A stretch of 10,088 nt of DNA. Source: Pseudomonadota bacterium. Its GTDB lineage: Bacteria > Pseudomonadota > Gammaproteobacteria > Burkholderiales > Burkholderiaceae. The DNA lies in contig CAUJJP010000152.1 in the NCBI GenBank assembly GCA_963205525.1, positions 1-10,088 of the forward strand. The letters are read 5' to 3'. The notes below the pieces were generated by a model. That model made no database searches and had not been told where the DNA came from. It saw nothing but the letters and a program-made list of their open reading frames with translations. Of this stretch, positions 7,214 to 10,088 are shown one piece after another; positions within the stretch are counted from its first letter, which is position 1, and every line of letters starts with the position of its first letter. The position numbers and the translations under genes are program-made.

Positions 7214-8710
7214 ATGACCCCCGCACCCACTTCCGCCGCCCAGCGCTGGCAGACCGCGCGCACCGGCACGGTGCACGCCTTCCACCGCTACGCGAGCTGG
7301 CTGGTCGGCATCAGCTGGGCGCGCTTCATCCTCCTGTCGCTGCTGCTGGTGGTGGCAGCCGCCATCACCTCCTCGCTGCCCATCTTCAGCTACCGCGTCA
7401 GCGAGCAGGTGGAAGTGCCGGTCGAGCTGCCCGAGCTGCCCGAGCTGCCCGAGATCCCCGAGCCGCCGACCCCGCCCAAGCCGGCGCCGGCACCCAAGAT
7501 CCGGATCGAGAAGCCGCGCCCGGGCGCACCCACCGAGGGCGTGGAAATCTCGATCGACAGCGGCGGCATCCGCATCCGGCCGCGCGCCGCATCGGCGCCC
7601 GCGACATCGGCCTCGGCCGCCGCGGCGCCCAGCGCGCCCAGCGCGCCCAGCGCGGTCAACGCCGCCACGGGTGCCGGCGCCGCCTCCGGCAGCAGCTCGG
7701 TGGAGATCGCGCTGCCGCCCGGCACCCCGCCGCAGGCGGTGCAGGAGGCGATCGCCGCCGCCCGCGAGGCGCTGGAGGACACCCTGGAAGAGCAGCGTCA
7801 GGCGCAGCGCGACGCCGCCGACGCCGCCCGCGACGCGCACCAGGCCGCGCGCGACGCCGTGCGCCAGGCACGCGAGGCGCTGCGCGAGGCGCACCCCGGC
7901 GCCACCCGCCTCGTAACCCGCGAGCGCGAGGTGCACTGGGGCGAGTTCCTGCCCCAGCTCGCGCTGCTGTGGATCGCCGCCAGCGCGATCGTGAAGATGG
8001 TCTACAAGGGCCGCATCCAGGCCGAGGTGAAGGCGGCGCAGGCGACCGAGACCGCCGAGGCCGAGTCGCTCAAACGCCAGGTGGTGGAGGCGCGCATGGC
8101 GGCGATGCAGGCCCAGGTGGAGCCGCACTTCCTGTTCAACACCCTGGCCAGCATCGACCACCTGATCGAGACCGACCCACCGCGCGCCAGCCAGATGCAG
8201 AAGAACCTGATCGCGCTGCTGCGCGCGAGCATGCCGACCATGCGCGAGACGGCGGCCAACGGCAACGGCGGGGTGCGCGACCTGGGCCGCGAGCTGCAGG
8301 TGATACGCCCCTACCTGGAGATCCTGAAGGTGCGCATGGAAGAACGGCTGACGACCGAGATCGACGTCCCCGAGGGTCTGCTGTCGGCCGAGTTCCCGCC
8401 CATGATGATCCAGACCCTGGTCGAGAACGCGATCAAGCACGGCCTGGAGCCCAAGGCCGAGGGCGGCCACCTGCGCGTGAAGGCCGAGGTCGTGCACGGC
8501 AAGCTCGCGGTCAGCGTGGCCGACACCGGGCTCGGCTTCGGCAAGGCGGCGACCGCCGGCACCGGGGTCGGACTGGCCAACGTGCGCGAGCGGCTGCAGA
8601 TGCTGTACGGCAGCAAGGCCAGCGTCGCGATCACCGCCCACCAGCCCGCCGGCACCCTGGTCACCATCACCGTGCCCTACAAGCCGGTGGAGGAGGCGGT
8701 CGCCGCCTGA
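7214..8710 (+). CDS. LytS/AlgZ-type sensor histidine kinase with proline-rich periplasmic segment
   Basis: This 498-residue inner-membrane kinase phosphorylates its partner response regulator. The His_kinase (PF06580-like) core is clear. The H-box MQAQVEPHFLFNTLASIDH has His305, the N-box PMMIQTLVENAIKHG has Asn405, and the ATP lid has DTGLGFG (438-444) and GTGVGL (449-454). Membrane helices lie at about 36-57 and 246-264, so 58-245 should be periplasmic. That segment is unusual. It has three ELP units and a Pro/Lys stretch (71-100), an Ala/Ser/Pro-rich stretch (125-160) with three APS units, and a charged heptad region (about 175-227, AADAARD/AHQAARD-like) likely to form a coiled coil. No known sensor domain is recognised. 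The 152 bases upstream hold no obvious ribosome site. The LytTR regulator follows after 46 bases, so the two form one two-component operon. The input signal is unknown; cell-envelope sensing is a guess. Confidence 0.93.
   Translation: MTPAPTSAAQRWQTARTGTVHAFHRYASWLVGISWARFILLSLLLVVAAAITSSLPIFSYRVSEQVEVPVELPELPELPEIPEPPTPPKPAPAPKIRIEKPRPGAPTEGVEISIDSGGIRIRPRAASAPATSASAAAAPSAPSAPSAVNAATGAGAASGSSSVEIALPPGTPPQAVQEAIAAAREALEDTLEEQRQAQRDAADAARDAHQAARDAVRQAREALREAHPGATRLVTREREVHWGEFLPQLALLWIAASAIVKMVYKGRIQAEVKAAQATETAEAESLKRQVVEARMAAMQAQVEPHFLFNTLASIDHLIETDPPRASQMQKNLIALLRASMPTMRETAANGNGGVRDLGRELQVIRPYLEILKVRMEERLTTEIDVPEGLLSAEFPPMMIQTLVENAIKHGLEPKAEGGHLRVKAEVVHGKLAVSVADTGLGFGKAATAGTGVGLANVRERLQMLYGSKASVAITAHQPAGTLVTITVPYKPVEEAVAA
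7424..7459 (+). repeat. In-frame 9-base repeats encoding ELP/EIP units
   Basis: Three exact copies of GAGCTGCCC (7424-7432, 7433-7441, 7442-7450) and one variant GAGATCCCC (7451-7459) encode Glu-Leu-Pro units in the kinase's periplasmic segment. A similar in-frame set, three copies of GCGCCCAGC, lies at 7625-7651 (Ala-Pro-Ser). Both are candidates for copy-number change by slippage. Confidence 0.8.
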
Positions 8711-8756
8711 GCGTCTGGCGGCCCCGCACCGGTCTGCGCTCGCATAGCATCCGCGC

Positions 8757-9569
8757 ATGAACAGCCCCAGCCCCGTGCGCGCCGTGCTCGCCGACGACGA
8801 ACGCCTGATGCGCGAGCAGCTGCGCGCCCGGCTGACCGAGGTCTGGCCCGAGCTGCAGATCGTCGCCGAGGCGCGCAACGGCGCCGAGGCGGTCGAGCTG
8901 GTGGCCAGCCACCGGCCGGAGGTGGTCTTCCTCGACATCCGCATGCCGGGGCTGACCGGGGTCGAGGCGGCGCGCCAGATCGCGCAGATGGAGCTCGGCG
9001 CCGACGAGATGCTGCCCGAGATCGTCTTCATCACCGCCTACGACGAGTATGCGGTGCAGGCCTTCGAGCAGGGCGCCGCCGACTACGTGCTCAAGCCCGC
9101 CGAGCGCGAGCGCCTGCAGCGCACCGCGGCTCGCCTGCGCGAGCGGCTGGCGCGCCGCGGCAGCGCCGACGAGGTCGGCAGCGCGCCCCTGCAGCAGCTG
9201 CTGCACCAGCTCGGCGCACGCCTGAACCCGGCCGGCGCGCCGCAATACCTGAAGTGGATCCAGGCCAGCGTGGGCAGCACGATCCAGATGATCCCGGTCG
9301 ACGAGGTGCTGTTCTTCGTCAGCGACGAGAAGTACACCCGGGTCCAGACCGCGCAGGTGGAAGCGCTGATCCGCAAGCCGATCAAGGAGCTCGTCGACGA
9401 GCTCGACCCGCAGCGCTTCTGGCAGATCCGCCGCAGCACCCTGGTCAACGTGAAGGCGATCGCCGAGGTCTCGCGCGACTTCCGTGGCCGCCAGATCGTG
9501 CAGGTGCGCGGCCACCCGGAAAAGCTCGAGGTCAGCCGCAGCTACACGGGCTTGTTCAAGGGGATGTGA
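8757..9569 (+). CDS. LytTR-family response regulator
   Basis: This is the cytoplasmic partner of the kinase just upstream. The 270-residue protein has a receiver domain (about 7-130) with the acidic pocket Asp13/Asp14/Glu15 (LADDE), phosphoacceptor Asp60 in VVFLDIRMPG, Thr93 in VFITAYDEYA, and Lys113 in DYVLKP. A linker of about 30 residues follows, then a LytTR DNA-binding domain (about 165-266). The latter has the family's IPVDEVLFFVSDEKYTRV (179-196) and FWQIRRSTLVNVKAI (221-235). LytTR proteins bind direct repeats of about nine bases spaced two turns apart. No Shine-Dalgarno is visible; instead TAGCAT (8745-8750) ends six bases before the ATG, which could allow a leaderless second transcript. 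It resembles AlgR/BtsR/LytR in layout, but the sequence alone does not decide which, so no gene symbol is given. A hairpin follows the stop. Confidence 0.94.
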   Translation: MNSPSPVRAVLADDERLMREQLRARLTEVWPELQIVAEARNGAEAVELVASHRPEVVFLDIRMPGLTGVEAARQIAQMELGADEMLPEIVFITAYDEYAVQAFEQGAADYVLKPAERERLQRTAARLRERLARRGSADEVGSAPLQQLLHQLGARLNPAGAPQYLKWIQASVGSTIQMIPVDEVLFFVSDEKYTRVQTAQVEALIRKPIKELVDELDPQRFWQIRRSTLVNVKAIAEVSRDFRGRQIVQVRGHPEKLEVSRSYTGLFKGM

Positions 9570-9591
9570 GGCGCCCCGGGTCCGGCGCCTC
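9568..9591 (+). terminator. Hairpin after the response regulator, possible terminator
   Basis: GAGGCGCC (9568-9575) pairs perfectly with GGCGCCTC (9584-9591) around an eight-base loop, overlapping the stop codon by two bases. No T run follows, so it is at best a weak or factor-assisted terminator. An alternative pairing of GCGCCT (9585-9590) with AGGCGC (9608-9613) is also possible. Confidence 0.35.
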
Positions 9592-9662
9592 GCGCACCGG
9601 CTCCCGCAGGCGCCGCACAAGACGAACCGACCGATCGAAGGCGGCCCGACGCAGGAAGGGGC

Positions 9663-9866
9663 TCAAGGACTTCCGGAACGGAAGAAGCCAACGATCCCGC
9701 CGACGAGGGCGCCGACAGGACCAAAGACAAACGCCGCGGTCATGGCAGCTTCGACGGAACGGTCATGTCGGTTTGAGGACATCGCGGAGACGAGAAAGTA
9801 GCCTGCGACGGCAGCCACAGCGCACCCGACGGCCGCGAACACGATGACTTGGAGGACCTTTGGCAT
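9663..9866 (-). CDS. Small two-helix membrane protein in an integron-cassette-like setting
   Basis: The 67-residue product is unknown. It has two hydrophobic helices, at about 4-28 (VLQVIVFAAVGCAVAAVAGY) and 41-62, the second rich in glycine (GPVGALVGGIVGFF, a GxxxG-type zipper). A short polar loop (SSNRHDRSVE) lies between them. I chose the ATG at 9866 because hydrophobic coding starts there; the frame stays open to the right but only through the attC-like sequence. There is no clear ribosome site. About a third of its codons end in A or T (CCA, CAA, GCT, TTT, TCA, CGT), in sharp contrast to the neighbouring response regulator, which points to recent transfer. The start lies 21 bases after a GTTAGGC core site on the same strand, the usual geometry of an integron cassette gene. 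No matching attC is evident downstream of its stop. Confidence 0.62.
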   Translation of the reverse strand: MPKVLQVIVFAAVGCAVAAVAGYFLVSAMSSNRHDRSVEAAMTAAFVFGPVGALVGGIVGFFRSGSP

Positions 9867-9887
9867 GCTGCAGTGCGTTTCTGTGTC

Positions 9888-10013
9888 GCCTAACGCAGAG
9901 TTGACCGGGTGACGCCGGATGGACGCCTCGCCCGCGAGGTGCAGCATAGACAGCGAGCGGCTCGCGGGCAAGGTGGCCAGCCGTTGGCACTCCGGTTGAA
10001 CGACATGTAGGGC
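9888..10013 (-). mobile_element. attC-like (59-base element) integron recombination site
   Basis: Read on the minus strand, the site opens at 10013 with GCCCTAC (R'', degenerate for RYYYAAC) and ATGTCGTTCAACCGG (L''). It closes with CCGGTCAACTCTGC (L') and GTTAGGC at 9894-9888 (R', a perfect GTTRRRY core). The ends resemble the conserved ends of integron gene-cassette sites such as aadA1 (…TCGTTCAAGCC… and …AACTC…GCGTTAG). The arms TTGACCGG (9901-9908) and CCGGTTGAA (9992-10000) pair with one base left out, as expected for the extrahelical base. The interior forms a stem from 9924-9928/9971-9975 and 9930-9938/9961-9969, with a loop of about 22 bases. Cleavage would fall between the G and first T of the core. 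The R'' box has one departure from consensus, so activity is uncertain. Confidence 0.7.
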
Positions 10014-10056
10014 GCTCGAGAAGAGAGGCGTTCTTCGGGCGACGAAAAAGCAAACT

Positions 10057-10088
10057 TCAGGGGGTGATATGGAATCGGTCGAGTTTCT
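10057..10088 (-). CDS. Possible 3' end of the preceding cassette gene (partial)
   Basis: One minus-strand frame entering from the right edge reads KLDRFHITP and stops at TGA (10057-10059), 43 bases before the attC-like site. A cassette gene belonging to that attC should end about here on this strand. Only nine codons are visible, so this competes with a plus-strand start at 10069 and may be chance. Confidence 0.2.
   Translation of the reverse strand, partial: KLDRFHITP
10069..10088 (+). CDS. Possible 5' end of a plus-strand gene (partial)
   Basis: ATG at 10069-10071 is preceded by AGGGGGTGAT (10059-10068), one base from the perfect complement of the 16S 3' end. It opens the frame MESVEF before the window ends. 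The strong ribosome site makes this more credible than most short starts here, and composition is less GC-rich, like the adjacent cassette. Function cannot be judged, and it excludes or overlaps the minus-strand reading of the same bases. Confidence 0.33.

Noticed and set aside
7058..9034. 658-codon open frame on the minus strand across the kinase and regulator
   Set aside because: It is fully antisense to two genes with intact catalytic motifs; its composition is biased and shows no domain.
9600..9640. Possible second attC half (GCCGCACAAGACGAACCGACCGA) before the cassette gene's stop side
   Set aside because: Weak resemblance to an attC end, no partner arm and no GTTRRRY core; it cannot be told from chance.
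671..9953. Shared 15-base sequence TGCAGCATAGACAGC in secD (about 670) and in the attC loop (about 9939)
   Set aside because: No flanking similarity; in secD it encodes conserved residues Leu-Ser-Met-Leu. Most likely coincidence in biased sequence.

Overview
This window is very GC-rich double-stranded DNA with third codon positions almost entirely G or C. It looks chromosomal and most likely comes from a gammaproteobacterium of the Xanthomonadales type (Lysobacteraceae or Rhodanobacteraceae). The basis is the SecD/YajC sequences, the LytS/LytTR pair with few Shine-Dalgarno sites, and an integron-like attC site of the kind found in chromosomal integrons of that group. The placement is inference; no 16S or tRNA gene is present.

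Left third, minus strand: yajC (2208-2531) and secD (264-2150), the ancillary part of the Sec translocase. secF would be expected further left, outside the window. Between the secD stop and the left edge lies a 260-base structured palindromic element: a 27-base outer stem enclosing two long perfect hairpins. Upstream of yajC, where many proteobacteria carry tgt, there is instead a 775-residue TPR-rich protein with helix-turn-helix-like segments near both ends (2615-4942).

Middle: divergent from that putative regulator is a clan CD cysteine peptidase related to clostripain (family C11) at 5099-6652, with the His and Cys dyad visible. The 156-base gap between the two starts holds a 13-base direct repeat at 19-base spacing, a candidate operator. 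The peptidase gene ends in an unusual run of 11-base direct repeats (6649-6703, with a second 11-base-spaced pair to 6724). A possible small tail-anchored membrane protein follows (6834-7061).

Right third, plus strand: a LytS-type histidine kinase (7214-8710) and its LytTR response regulator (8757-9569). The kinase has an odd proline-rich and coiled-coil segment between its two membrane helices. Beyond a hairpin after the regulator, base composition changes. A small two-helix membrane protein gene on the minus strand (9663-9866) starts 21 bases after the core site of a degenerate attC (9888-10013), so this edge looks like the end of an integron cassette array or an isolated cassette remnant. 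A further gene may begin or end at the right edge.
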